NCBI GenBank assembly: GCA_947481115.1
Contig: CANKEI010000010.1
Location: 1 to 21,456 of the forward strand
DNA: 21,456 nt
Origin: a bacterium
Lineage (GTDB): Bacteria; Babelota; Babeliae; Babelales; JABDEC01
Direction of reading: 5' to 3'
Below the pieces are notes generated by a model, which was not told where the DNA came from, did not search any database, and worked only from the letters and a program-made list of their open reading frames with translations. How positions within the stretch are numbered: the first letter of the stretch is position 1; each line of letters begins with the position of its first letter. Shown piece after piece: positions 6,670-14,394 of this stretch. The translations under genes were made by a program, and so were the position numbers.

Positions 6670-7152
6670 ATGGTTAACCAAAAATTATTACGCCAAAATT
6701 TAAGCTTTAAAAACTTGCTTAGCAGCTTATTGCTGAGCTGCTTGGTTATAAATTTTACTATGGCAGGCTTGTGGGATCGTTTAGGTTGTCGCCGTCCGGC
6801 ACCGAAATCAAGAGGTTTAGTAGTTACGCCTAGTGGCGAACCTGAATTTAAATGCGTTGACGCTACTGCCAATGCTAGCATATGTTGTACCAAAGTATGT
6901 CGTGGTCGCATTAAAGCCGGCGTTATAGTGGCTAGCGGTGCTACAGGCAGCATGCTTTTAACTGAGCAAGTTTTCCGTAATTTTGTAGGTAATTCATATG
7001 TTTTTAATGTTGATGGTAGTGTAAGTAGATCTACGGTCTGTTTTACGGTCAGCATGACTTTACTTGGTTATATCCAGGCTCAAGCACGGATAAAAGAGCT
7101 GGATGCTAAAATAGCAAAATATTCGATTGCTAGAGAAGCAGATTCGCTATAA
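6670..7152 (+). CDS. Small Cys-rich exported/membrane protein, unknown function
   Basis: I do not recognise this 160-residue protein. Residues about 13-32 (FKNLLSSLLLSCLVINFTMA) form a signal peptide or anchor. A Cys-rich middle follows, with Cys in LGCRR, EFKC and SICCTKVC, spaced like a disulphide-bonded or metal-binding patch (about 39-79). A second hydrophobic, Gly/Ala-rich stretch (AGVIVASGATGSMLLT, about 83-98) could cross the membrane. The tail is helical and charged (QARIKELDAKIAKY). The start is supported by AAGGG at 6656-6660, nine bases before the ATG. It begins 12 bases after the oxidoreductase and is probably cotranscribed with it. The signal-plus-second-helix layout recurs in several other small genes of this window. 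Confidence 0.68.
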   Translation: MVNQKLLRQNLSFKNLLSSLLLSCLVINFTMAGLWDRLGCRRPAPKSRGLVVTPSGEPEFKCVDATANASICCTKVCRGRIKAGVIVASGATGSMLLTEQVFRNFVGNSYVFNVDGSVSRSTVCFTVSMTLLGYIQAQARIKELDAKIAKYSIAREADSL

Positions 7153-7214
7153 AAATATAGCTGGCTAGCGTGTTTTACGCTGTAATTTAGCTTTTTAGCT
7201 GTAGCTGGACCCTA

Positions 7215-7260
7215 CCATTTGTGCTTTATTAAAGCTCTGCTAACCTAAAATTAATTAATA
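7215..7260 (+). promoter_or_regulatory. Shared upstream element, copy 1 (before ankyrin gene)
   Basis: TTGTGC at 7219-7224, a 16-base spacer containing a small GCTTTATTAAAGC hairpin, and TAACCT at 7241-7246 match the region before the gene at 8802 closely and the region before the gene at 20808 more loosely. It may be a promoter (-35/-10-like boxes) or a 5'-leader structure. Both boxes are poor matches to the sigma-70 consensus. Confidence 0.45.
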
Positions 7261-7285
7261 GTTTTTAGGGGAAATGGAGGTTTCC

Positions 7286-8671
7286 ATGTTAAATAGTCTT
7301 AAAGCAAACTTTTTAAATAAATCCAAAAAATTCACGTCTAGGGTTAATGTTATCCAAAAATTGACATTAATTGGCCTAGTTTTGATGCTAGCTTGCCCTA
7401 CGGCAACTACGGCTATGACAGAGCGTTTCACCGCGCTATGGGGCCGAGTTACGGCTACCAGAGAGAGTCGAATAGGCACTGCGGTGGCTTTGACTGCGGT
7501 AGGACTAGCAACTAGCTATAGTTTTTATCGTGCTTTTTCAGAATATTATGCTACACAAGCTCAAGCCGCCGAAATCGCAGCAGATGAGCATGGTAAGACA
7601 GCTTTAATTTATGCTGTGACTAATGGTAATTTAGATTTAGTAGAAAAATTATTAAATGATGGAGCGCAAGCTGATTTGGCCGAACGAGATGGCTTTACGC
7701 CATTAATGTGTTTGGCGCAAGTTGCGTATCGACATAGTAATGTTACGGAGCTCGCAGAACTGTTAATTAGTAAGATACCTGTAGCTAAAACAGTGTATGT
7801 CAATCAAGTAAATTCTAAAGCATTTAATACAACAGCATTAAGATTAGCGCTGTTTAATTATGATCTATTAGCCACACAAGTCTACCGTGAAGCGCGGCAA
7901 ATATTGGTCACAGATTTTATTAAGCTATTATTAAAATATGGTGTTGATACTAGCGGAAATCACAACGGAAAATTAATTACTGAGCATCCGGCAGTTCAGA
8001 CAGCGCAAGCTGTCGATGCTAGTAGTGTTATAGCTCATGTAGCTAGTGGTGCTACAGAAAGTAAGGGGCATATAGCGCCTCAACCAGTTAAATTGAGCAT
8101 AATGGGAGAACTTGCTGCTAAGGAGGCGGAACAAGCTGAGGCAAAGCGTCAAGCAACTCTGGCAAAGCGTCAAGCAACTCTGGCACAATATTTAGAATTA
8201 GCTGATCAAGGTGACAGTGATAGTCGCACTTCGGACAATTGGATCGCAGTTTTACGTTTATTAAATTGTCATTCGGCCATAATAAACATAGACGATAAAC
8301 TAACTGTAGATGGACATACTGCACTGATGTTAGCAGCTCGTAATCTTGATTGGCGTATGGTACAAGTTTTGGTTAGAGATGGGGCTAATGTACGCGCTAA
8401 AGATGCTTTAGGGCAAACGCCGTTAATGTATCTAGCGCTTTCACTTAAGCCACATGATCCAAATAATATGAAAAAAAGAATTTTAATTTTGGAAGCACTG
8501 GTACAAGCTGAGCAAGCTTTAATAGCAGCTGGTAATGCTGGTGCTAGTGCAGCTGAAGATGCAAGATTTATGCGATATATTACAGAATCGCCAGTTTTGC
8601 CAGAAGAAGCGTATAGGTACATAAAAACTAATTTAATTAAGCGGTTTAAAAACTTAAAGCACCTAGCTTAG
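7286..8671 (+). CDS. Exported ankyrin-repeat protein
   Basis: I place the start at the ATG at 7286 because GGAGG (7276-7280) lies five bases before it. An in-frame ATG at 7274 would add four residues but lacks a usable site. The 461-residue product has a hydrophobic signal segment (LTLIGLVLMLACPTATTA, 26-43) and a second hydrophobic helix (GTAVALTAVGLATSYSFYRA, 64-83). Ankyrin repeats lie at about 102-131 (HGKTALIYAVTNGNLDLVEKLL), 135-165, a degenerate one near 181-220, and at about 342-387 (GHTALMLAARNLDWRMVQVLVRDGANV then GQTPLMYLALS). A Glu/Ala/Lys-rich helical linker (275-300) carries a 7-residue tandem duplication. Ankyrin proteins of intracellular bacteria often contact host proteins; whether this one is exposed is not shown by the sequence. 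Confidence 0.82.
   Translation: MLNSLKANFLNKSKKFTSRVNVIQKLTLIGLVLMLACPTATTAMTERFTALWGRVTATRESRIGTAVALTAVGLATSYSFYRAFSEYYATQAQAAEIAADEHGKTALIYAVTNGNLDLVEKLLNDGAQADLAERDGFTPLMCLAQVAYRHSNVTELAELLISKIPVAKTVYVNQVNSKAFNTTALRLALFNYDLLATQVYREARQILVTDFIKLLLKYGVDTSGNHNGKLITEHPAVQTAQAVDASSVIAHVASGATESKGHIAPQPVKLSIMGELAAKEAEQAEAKRQATLAKRQATLAQYLELADQGDSDSRTSDNWIAVLRLLNCHSAIINIDDKLTVDGHTALMLAARNLDWRMVQVLVRDGANVRAKDALGQTPLMYLALSLKPHDPNNMKKRILILEALVQAEQALIAAGNAGASAAEDARFMRYITESPVLPEEAYRYIKTNLIKRFKNLKHLA
8141..8182 (+). repeat. 21-bp tandem duplication in the ankyrin gene
   Basis: Two perfect back-to-back copies of a 21-base unit encode AKRQATL twice in a helical linker. The phase keeps the reading frame. 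The absence of any divergence suggests a recent slippage event. Confidence 0.92.
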
Positions 8672-8680
8672 GTTAAGTAA

Positions 8681-8735
8681 GAGGGGGGCATTTGAGCTTT
8701 ATTTTAGCTCTGCTAACCTAGATATAAGTTAATAT
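8681..8735 (+). promoter_or_regulatory. Shared upstream element, copy 2 (before gene at 8802)
   Basis: A run of six G (8683-8688) is followed by TTGAGC (8692-8697), a 16-base spacer with a GAGCT/AGCTC hairpin, and TAACCT (8714-8719). From CATTTG onward it resembles copy 1 at about 80% identity by eye. It lies 67-121 bases before the start codon, in the right place for a promoter or leader element. Confidence 0.5.
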
Positions 8736-8801
8736 TTTATAAGTATTTTTAGAGAATAGTATTAGATAATATTTCTTAACTAACTGAATGTGAGGTTCAA
8801 A

Positions 8802-9269
8802 ATGGTTACAATTAATAAACATAATAAGTTTAAATTCTCGTTGACGTTGTTGTTAACGATGTCGATTCTAGGTTTAAGCCCTTTAGTTTATGGTTTAAAG
8901 GCTACTTCGGCTACAACAGCAGTTTCTGGTAGCGGCCAAGCAGTTTCAGTTTCTGTTAATACTTCGAATAATGCCGACGTGGTAGCTTACGATGTAAGGA
9001 CTAGCTTTACTCCATGGACTAGTTGTAATGTTGTCGCCGATACTATCAGTGGCCTTGTAGGTAAAACTGTTGATTTAGCAGCTCATACAGTTGGCACAGC
9101 AGCAGTAGTTACAGGATCGGTTGCCCAAGGCATTGGTCTTGCACTTATATATATTGGTGAGGGCACTAATTCTTTCCTTAGAAGATGGTCAAAAACTACT
9201 ACATTCTTTACAGTTTCTGCAGCGACGGCTGGCGCAGTTTATCTTTATGTTCGCAGAAATCGTTCATAA
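8802..9269 (+). CDS. Small exported protein with C-terminal membrane helix, unknown function
   Basis: No family is recognised. A GTG at 8790 is an alternative start, but GAGG at 8792-8795 lies six bases before the ATG at 8802, so I take that, giving 155 residues. There is a signal peptide (FKFSLTLLLTMSILGLSPLVYG, about 10-31), then a Ser/Thr/Val/Ala-rich stretch. A long weakly hydrophobic region follows (VGKTVDLAAHTVGTAAVVTGSVAQGIGLALIYIGEG, about 86-121), and a final membrane-type helix with a basic end (FFTVSAATAGAVYLYVRRNRS, 135-155). The positive C-terminus after the last helix suggests an inner-membrane topology. A terminator lies 38 bases downstream, and the upstream element at 8681 suggests its own promoter. 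Confidence 0.68.
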   Translation: MVTINKHNKFKFSLTLLLTMSILGLSPLVYGLKATSATTAVSGSGQAVSVSVNTSNNADVVAYDVRTSFTPWTSCNVVADTISGLVGKTVDLAAHTVGTAAVVTGSVAQGIGLALIYIGEGTNSFLRRWSKTTTFFTVSAATAGAVYLYVRRNRS

Positions 9270-9307
9270 AAATAATTAACTTTGATACACAACCGGTTAT
9301 AACCTCT

Positions 9308-9337
9308 AAACGGGCTGGCTTAAACTCCAGCCCGTTT
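9308..9337 (+). terminator. Terminator-like hairpin after the gene ending at 9269
   Basis: AAACGGGCTGG (9308-9318) pairs perfectly with CCAGCCCGTTT (9327-9337) around an 8-base loop. The T-tract is short (TTTCTC), so strength is uncertain. It sits between convergent genes and could serve both strands. Confidence 0.7.
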
Positions 9338-9402
9338 CTCGTAACTAAAAATTTGCGGTAGTTGCTTGCTGTGCTTAGCTTAACGAAGTTTAGAATGGGA
9401 TG

Positions 9403-10989
9403 TTATTTTGGTAAATCAAAGCTTTGATAAGTATGTGTTAGTACAAAATTGCCGGTGGTTTTACTAAAATTTAAGCCTAGTAAAATAATTGGTTTGCCTA
9501 AACCAACAAATGGCTCATAATAACGTTTAGCTTTAATTTGTTCTAAGGCAACCTGGGCAGTCTCATTAAACTTAATCTCAACGATGTAGATTACTTTAGG
9601 TAAATCCATTACAGTATCAATGCTGCCATGGCTGGTATTATATTCAGATTGTGACTTGATATTGGCAGTAGTGCAGATCATCTGAAATAAGCTGTGATAA
9701 AAACTTTCTAATTTGATATGTAGTGGATATGGAACTTTAGCGAAAAGCGTCCTTAATAACATCATCGCTGTGTCGATGCAACTGTCATTCCAAGCAGCCC
9801 AAAGTTGTTCGGCAATGTTTTCTATTTCAGTAGCGTCGATGTTAGTAAAAATTGCTAATAAATAATTTTGGGCCGCAGTACGCACTTCGTGATTAGGGTA
9901 ACCTAAATGATATACATCACGCTGTGGATTATAATTAGCAATGGTTAAGTAACCAGTTTGAAACATCAATGCTGGCAATGACACCATGCCAATATCAAAA
10001 GCACCCAATGCATTATTCGTGATGGTGAATTTTTCTGGGTTTAACAGCTGGTATTCTGAATTTCGGTGCTCTTTTTTGAGTTCATTAATTAAAAACGTGG
10101 GCGTGCCAGATTGGATCCAGAAATTTTGAAACTCTTGCTGATGCATGGCATTAGTCATTGAAAATGGATTATAAATAGCCGGTGTGTTTTTACCAAAATA
10201 ATAACCATCGTACCAGTCCCGTAATTGTGCGCGTAGTTCAGTAATATTCCGCTTAGTTTTTTGAGACCAATCGGCTAAATATGGTGCAAAATAGTGATCC
10301 ACTTCGGCATCTGTATAGCCACAAATTGCCCCATATTTGGAATTAAGCGTGATCACATATAAATTATTTAGTCCTGAAAATAAACCAGCTTTAGAAAATG
10401 AAGTTACGCCAGTAATAAAAATAAAATTAACTAATGGCCCCAAGCCATTAATAGTTCTAAAAATAAACTGTAAACCATCCCGGATTTCGGCAGCTTGTTT
10501 AATGTGATCTATAGCATGTAATATCGGGCTGTCATATTCGTCGATTAAAATTGCTACGCGGCCAAATTTTTCATGCAACGCATAAACGACTTCTTGTAGA
10601 GCTAGCGATGGGTTAGAAAAATCGAGCGTAATTTTCAGCTGATATTTATCAATTATTTTTGTTAATGCAACACTAATACCAGATTTGAGACTTACGGCAT
10701 CAGTGATACCTAGCATAGACAAATCAAGTTTAATTACACCGTGTGGCTGCCAATCATAGTCAGTTTGAGCAATTGCTAGGTCTGTAAATAGTGTTCTATT
10801 GCCAGCTAAAACTTCTTGTAATGTAGAAACTAATAAAGATTTGCCAAAACGTCTTGGTCGCGCGAGAAAATAATATTTTTCACCAGAGGTTATCAATTGA
10901 TGAATAAGGTTAGTTTTATCAATATATAAATAATCTTCAAGACGCAGTGTGTGAAAATCGCTGACGCTGACAGGTAATTTTTGTAACAT
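9403..10989 (-). CDS. AAA-ATPase-like / PD-(D/E)XK nuclease-like protein, copy 1
   Basis: The 528-residue protein has the AAA-ATPase-like domain (PF09820 type) followed by a PD-(D/E)XK nuclease-like domain (PF08011 type). The N-terminus YLYIDKTNLIHQLI is typical. The Walker A-like loop is ARPRRFGKSLL (43-53) and the Walker B-like segment is VAILIDEYDSPIL (145-157). A GVTSFSKAGLFSGLNNL block follows. The nuclease-like core is Asp458, then Glu471-Ile-Lys473 (VIYIVEIK), so the motif residues are intact. The family is expanded in host-associated bacteria and its function is not established. The copy at 18577 is its paralogue, about 70% identical by eye, in opposite orientation. AAGAGA precedes the ATG by nine bases. 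It lies 73 bases downstream of the NlpC/P60 gene on the same strand. Confidence 0.88.
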   Translation of the reverse strand: MLQKLPVSVSDFHTLRLEDYLYIDKTNLIHQLITSGEKYYFLARPRRFGKSLLVSTLQEVLAGNRTLFTDLAIAQTDYDWQPHGVIKLDLSMLGITDAVSLKSGISVALTKIIDKYQLKITLDFSNPSLALQEVVYALHEKFGRVAILIDEYDSPILHAIDHIKQAAEIRDGLQFIFRTINGLGPLVNFIFITGVTSFSKAGLFSGLNNLYVITLNSKYGAICGYTDAEVDHYFAPYLADWSQKTKRNITELRAQLRDWYDGYYFGKNTPAIYNPFSMTNAMHQQEFQNFWIQSGTPTFLINELKKEHRNSEYQLLNPEKFTITNNALGAFDIGMVSLPALMFQTGYLTIANYNPQRDVYHLGYPNHEVRTAAQNYLLAIFTNIDATEIENIAEQLWAAWNDSCIDTAMMLLRTLFAKVPYPLHIKLESFYHSLFQMICTTANIKSQSEYNTSHGSIDTVMDLPKVIYIVEIKFNETAQVALEQIKAKRYYEPFVGLGKPIILLGLNFSKTTGNFVLTHTYQSFDLPK

Positions 10990-11059
10990 AATTAAAATCT
11001 CTTAAATTTATAATTTTTACTGTTTTTAGATTACCATAATTTTAATAAATATAACTTTA
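9403..11059 (-). repeat. Inverted gene repeat, left arm (pairs with 18486-20157)
   Basis: This arm covers the AAA/PD-(D/E)XK gene plus its upstream segment. At 11005-11057 the minus strand reads AAAGTTATATTTATTAAAA and continues into GGTAATCTAAAA. The same run, with a single substitution between these two blocks, precedes the right-arm gene at 18487-18534. Beyond that point the two flanks differ, which marks the edge of the duplicated unit. Confidence 0.78.
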
Positions 11060-11062
11060 TGT

Positions 11063-12703
11063 CTAGACAGTGGTTTTAAGCTTCAAAATTTTAATCTTAA
11101 CTTTCTGGGCTGACTTCTGGTGCCGATTTAAACGATCGATCAAATTTTGCGAAAAGTGGGCTGCGCGTAAATCTTGATAGTTATTAATATCTTTGAAAAC
11201 TTTATGAATCGGGGTTTCGTGCACCTTGCCATAACCTTGGGCATAATGGCGCGCTTCGATACACAAGTTTTGTTCCACGTCTGAAATGATCATGATATGC
11301 GCTGGTAGCCAAATTAGATCGCCATTGGCAATCTGATCTTCTGGTTGCAACGGTTCTAAATTTTGTAAAATCGTAAACGTATTTTTATAAAAATAGGGGA
11401 TCCCGCTAGCTTGGGCAGCGCGTAAAATTAAGCCAGCACAATCAAAGCCATTATATGGTTGAGTATGACAAGTGGGATATTCGAAATAGCGGCGTGGTTT
11501 AGCATGTGGCCGATGCTTAGAGCGCACAGTTTTAAGCTGAAAATAAGGATCAGTGCACAGTGTCGTATAACTACAGCCGCCCCAGACATATGGAATAAAT
11601 GGGGCGATCGGGCGGGGCTGAATATAGCGCTTGATAACAGTAGTTTTAGGACTAGTAGATTTATGTATTTTAGAGTTATTGCCAGAGACTGGTTTTTTGG
11701 TTTTATTACTATTTTTTCGATTATTTTTATTGTGATTACTTTTATTATTATTAAATTTAATTTTGGTCTGGGGAGTTAATTTAGATTTAGCAGTGTCAGA
11801 ATTAATATTGCTGGTACTAGTTTGATGACTAAGCTTAGAGTTAGTAGTTAGTTCTTCTAGCGTAAATGGCCCGGATGATAATTGTACGGGGTGATTGAGC
11901 CATTGTTTTAAAACTGTAATAAAAAGTTGGCGATGTTGCTGATGATCGAAATCAAGTAAATCGGCACTGAGTTTTAGACACAGCTTTTGATCGATCTGGT
12001 CGATAATAATTTTATTTGAACTGGGGTCGTAAATATAAACTTGATAATGGGGCGCAAGATTATTTTTACTATTACTAGCACCAGTATCTGGTGAGTTTAC
12101 TAAATTATCAGTAGTAAGATTTTTAGTAGTACTAGTATCGTGCGTTGTAATAGTGTTATTTTTTATATCGCTCGTCCCGAGCATAGTCGAGGGATGTTGC
12201 GGGCTATAACTATCAGGCACTAAAACAAAACGTGTGCCAGCAGAATAAGTTTGGTCGGTAGCAACGCTATGATATGGTGCAATTAAAGTCACAATCTGCT
12301 CGTTATAGAGTGATTCTGGTTGTGTATAATCGATCGGTGCTGGAATTTGGGATTGTTGTGCGCCTAACTCACTGAGCAGTAATAAATTTTTGGAACTAGT
12401 CCAAAATTGAGCTTGTTTAGCTTGATTTTGATCAGTTTGAAAGTAACAGTTTTTAACTGCAGCTAAAACTTGTTGATTTTCCGTGCGAATAATATCTACA
12501 ATTTCGTTAAATATACCCTGATGAATTCTAGGACATGAAATAGCGTCGTCGCCAACTTTAACCGGGCAGATGGGAATCTTTTGACTTGGTGTAATCGGTA
12601 AATAAGTAAAATCGATTACGGGCTTAATGATTACAGCTAGCTCTGCTAATAGGGGTTGGCTTGCTACTAAAAGTATTAATAAATTTAAATTTTTTAACTT
12701 CAC
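11063..12703 (-). CDS. Exported NlpC/P60 family cysteine peptidase (cell-wall endopeptidase)
   Basis: The 546-residue protein has a signal peptide (LNLLILLVASQPLLA, about 6-20) and a C-terminal NlpC/P60 domain from about 370 (IPYVWGGCSYTTLC). The likely catalytic residues are Cys422 (YNGFDCAGLIL), His469 (LPAHIMII) and a third polar residue near His486. Such enzymes usually cleave peptide stems of peptidoglycan. A possible SH3-like segment is at about 135-165 (EQIVTLIAPYHSV, AGTRFVLVPDSY). Between them, about 170-360, are Asn/Thr/Ser/Lys-rich linkers, one holding a palindromic repeat. The start is GTG, well supported by GGGAG six bases before it. It diverges from the C39-like peptidase gene across an 83-base region. 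Confidence 0.84.
   Translation of the reverse strand: MKLKNLNLLILLVASQPLLAELAVIIKPVIDFTYLPITPSQKIPICPVKVGDDAISCPRIHQGIFNEIVDIIRTENQQVLAAVKNCYFQTDQNQAKQAQFWTSSKNLLLLSELGAQQSQIPAPIDYTQPESLYNEQIVTLIAPYHSVATDQTYSAGTRFVLVPDSYSPQHPSTMLGTSDIKNNTITTHDTSTTKNLTTDNLVNSPDTGASNSKNNLAPHYQVYIYDPSSNKIIIDQIDQKLCLKLSADLLDFDHQQHRQLFITVLKQWLNHPVQLSSGPFTLEELTTNSKLSHQTSTSNINSDTAKSKLTPQTKIKFNNNKSNHNKNNRKNSNKTKKPVSGNNSKIHKSTSPKTTVIKRYIQPRPIAPFIPYVWGGCSYTTLCTDPYFQLKTVRSKHRPHAKPRRYFEYPTCHTQPYNGFDCAGLILRAAQASGIPYFYKNTFTILQNLEPLQPEDQIANGDLIWLPAHIMIISDVEQNLCIEARHYAQGYGKVHETPIHKVFKDINNYQDLRAAHFSQNLIDRLNRHQKSAQKVKIKILKLKTTV
12169..12194 (-). repeat. Palindromic CTCGTCCCGAG-type repeat inside the NlpC/P60 gene
   Basis: The plus strand reads CGCTCGTCCCGAGC, then ATAGTCGAGGGA. 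It is GC-rich and partly self-complementary (CTCG-TCC-CGAG) within an AT-rich low-complexity linker. It resembles short dispersed repeats of the type CCCTCGACTATGCTCGGGA known from many bacterial genomes (recalled, not searched). It is read in frame as PSTMLGTS. Confidence 0.55.
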
Positions 12704-12739
12704 AGAATTCTCCCGGTCGACGATTGCTTCTATGTTTAC

Positions 12740-12745
12740 TATAAT
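12740..12745 (+). promoter_or_regulatory. Candidate -10 box for the C39-like peptidase gene
   Basis: A perfect TATAAT lies 41 bases before the ATG, leaving room for a leader with the AGGAG ribosome-binding site at 12776-12780. No convincing -35 is seen at 16-18 bases upstream. The reverse strand of the same spot gives a weaker TATAGT facing the NlpC/P60 gene. Confidence 0.4.
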
Positions 12746-12786
12746 GCGCTCATTAGAATTTTGAAATATAAAATTAGGAGCATGAT

Positions 12787-13857
12787 ATGAAATTGCAATT
12801 TAAAAGTTGGTTTAAGCGACTAATCTTAGGAGCTAGTTTAGTTGTTGGTACAGTTAACGGGATCAGTAATAGTGCACCAGTACAGCCAGCTTGGAGTTGG
12901 TGTTACGGTAAAAAATTAACGGCGGAGCAAGCCCAACAATTTGCAGATAAGTCCGAATTAATTTTTTCGAAAACTAATTTAGCTGATTTCACACAACTGA
13001 TTTTTTCGTTTAATGCCCAGCGACCAACGCAGGGCTATTTTAGATTTGCGATTCAGGGCCATTCTATTAATTCTAACTCAGGTGCTAAACAATGGAGTGA
13101 TTGGCATAAGATGATCGATTGGGGTGCGCGTGTACAAAGATCACATAGAGTGCAACATGATCCTAGATTTTCGTATGAGCATGTTCGTTTTGAAGCCAAA
13201 CCCGGCCATTATTTTGATGGCTTCAGAATTAAAATTTCCGCGCATAATGGCGCTACGCTGGCTAATTTACGACATATTGGCGTTTGTGTTTCAAATTTAA
13301 ACTTATTTAAAGCCGAGTCGCTACAAGTTGGTGATCGGTTGCCGACTGTCAAAATTTTAAATGTACCATTGCAATCACAAATGAGTTTAGCTCATAAAGA
13401 TGGTGAGCGGGCTTGTTCGCCCACAGCCACTTCTATGCAAGTTGCTTATCTGGCCAAAACTGAGCCGGAAACTTTAAAATTTCTAGCTAAATCTTATGAT
13501 ATGGGGCTAGAAACTTATGGCAGTTGGCCATTTAGTGTAGCGCGGGCTTATGAAATTTACCCATTAGCAACTTATCGAGTGTTACGATTACGTAATTTTG
13601 CCGATTTACATGCTTATCTTAAAGCACGTTTACCAGTAGTAGTTAGTGTACGTGGACCACTCTATGGTTCACCAAAACCGTACAATAGCGGCCATTTAAT
13701 GTTAGTTACCGGGTGGGATCGACAAAATAAATTGGTGCTAGTGCATGATCCAGCTATGCCCTGTAATCGCAAAGTAGCGCGCAGCTATCGACTATGTGAT
13801 TTTTTACCAGCCTGGGAAAAATCCAGACGTTTAGCTTATGTTGCTGAATTAGATTAA
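12787..13857 (+). CDS. Exported C39-like papain-fold cysteine peptidase
   Basis: The 356-residue protein has a signal peptide (LILGASLVVGTVNGISNSA, about 12-30). An N-terminal beta-rich domain (about 45-170; GYFRFAIQGHS, SDWHKMIDWG) follows. The C-terminal peptidase C39-like domain starts at about 190 (NVPLQSQMSLAHKDGERACSP). The likely catalytic residues are Cys210 (RACSPTATSM), His303 (SGHLMLVTGW) and Asp321 (LVHDPAMP). Unlike bacteriocin-exporter C39 domains there is no ABC transporter fused, so this is the free, secreted C39_2 type. Its substrate is unknown; nearby wall hydrolases make peptidoglycan or envelope protein plausible. AGGAG lies six bases before the ATG. A small exported gene follows 70 bases on. 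Confidence 0.82.
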   Translation: MKLQFKSWFKRLILGASLVVGTVNGISNSAPVQPAWSWCYGKKLTAEQAQQFADKSELIFSKTNLADFTQLIFSFNAQRPTQGYFRFAIQGHSINSNSGAKQWSDWHKMIDWGARVQRSHRVQHDPRFSYEHVRFEAKPGHYFDGFRIKISAHNGATLANLRHIGVCVSNLNLFKAESLQVGDRLPTVKILNVPLQSQMSLAHKDGERACSPTATSMQVAYLAKTEPETLKFLAKSYDMGLETYGSWPFSVARAYEIYPLATYRVLRLRNFADLHAYLKARLPVVVSVRGPLYGSPKPYNSGHLMLVTGWDRQNKLVLVHDPAMPCNRKVARSYRLCDFLPAWEKSRRLAYVAELD

Positions 13858-13927
13858 ATTTTGTATGTTGCGTTTAATTATTTTAAAATTTTTAATTTTA
13901 TTTTTTAATTACCGGAGTTTTAGTTTC

Positions 13928-14272
13928 ATGAAAGTAAATAAATTTTTGATTAGCTTAATTTTAATTAGTAGTTTTAATTCACAAATCACGGCTTTGTCTT
14001 TGCCGGAAATTGCACAACCAGTTTTAGCGTTAAAAGCTATGATAGATTTGGCGAAACTCAAAGAAGATTTTAAAAAATATTATAAAAATAATTTAATGGC
14101 CAAAAAAATTAGCAAAGCTGAATCGTCGGAAGATAGTTCACTCTTAAATCCCGAATCGACTTTAGTTGTGACAGCTAATACCTGTGATTTAGCGATCGAT
14201 ACAATCGCACTTTTGTCATCGACTTATTTGTTGTATTATTCTTTTAATGTTGCATTGCAGCCTAAAATTTAA
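13928..14272 (+). CDS. Small exported protein with C-terminal membrane helix, unknown function
   Basis: I do not recognise this protein. An in-frame ATG at 13865 would add 21 hydrophobic residues. I choose the ATG at 13928, ten bases after GGAG (13914-13917), because it gives a normal signal peptide (MKVNKFLISLILISSFNSQITA) and a 114-residue product. The middle is charged and helical (LAKLKEDFKKYYKNNLMAKKISKAESSEDSS). A second hydrophobic segment near the C-terminus (AIDTIALLSSTYLLYYSFNVAL, about 89-110) ends just before the stop. The layout matches the other small exported genes of this window. It may be cotranscribed with the C39-like peptidase upstream. Confidence 0.62.
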   Translation: MKVNKFLISLILISSFNSQITALSLPEIAQPVLALKAMIDLAKLKEDFKKYYKNNLMAKKISKAESSEDSSLLNPESTLVVTANTCDLAIDTIALLSSTYLLYYSFNVALQPKI

Positions 14273-14394
14273 ACCCCAATAATTGCTTTGGGTCACGAAA
14301 TTACTTAAAATTTAATTGCTCTCTTGCATTTGTTTTTTAATAACATGTAAATTACCTATGACTTTGCAACTAGTGTAGGGATAGGTGGGTAAAG

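Noticed and set aside
7167..7181. AGCGT-GTTTT-ACGCT hairpin after the gene ending at 7152
   Set aside because: The stem is only 5 bp with no following T-tract; too weak to call a terminator.
8269..8622. Minus-strand ORF of 117 codons
   Set aside because: It is antisense to the ankyrin repeats of the gene at 7286 and is explained by the codon use of that gene.
11459..11779. Plus-strand ORF of 106 codons
   Set aside because: It lies antisense to the NlpC/P60 gene; its hydrophobic tail comes from the Asn/Lys-rich linker read backwards.
14274..14295. CCCAA/TTGGG hairpin after the gene ending at 14272
   Set aside because: A five-pair stem without T-tract is not convincing as a terminator.
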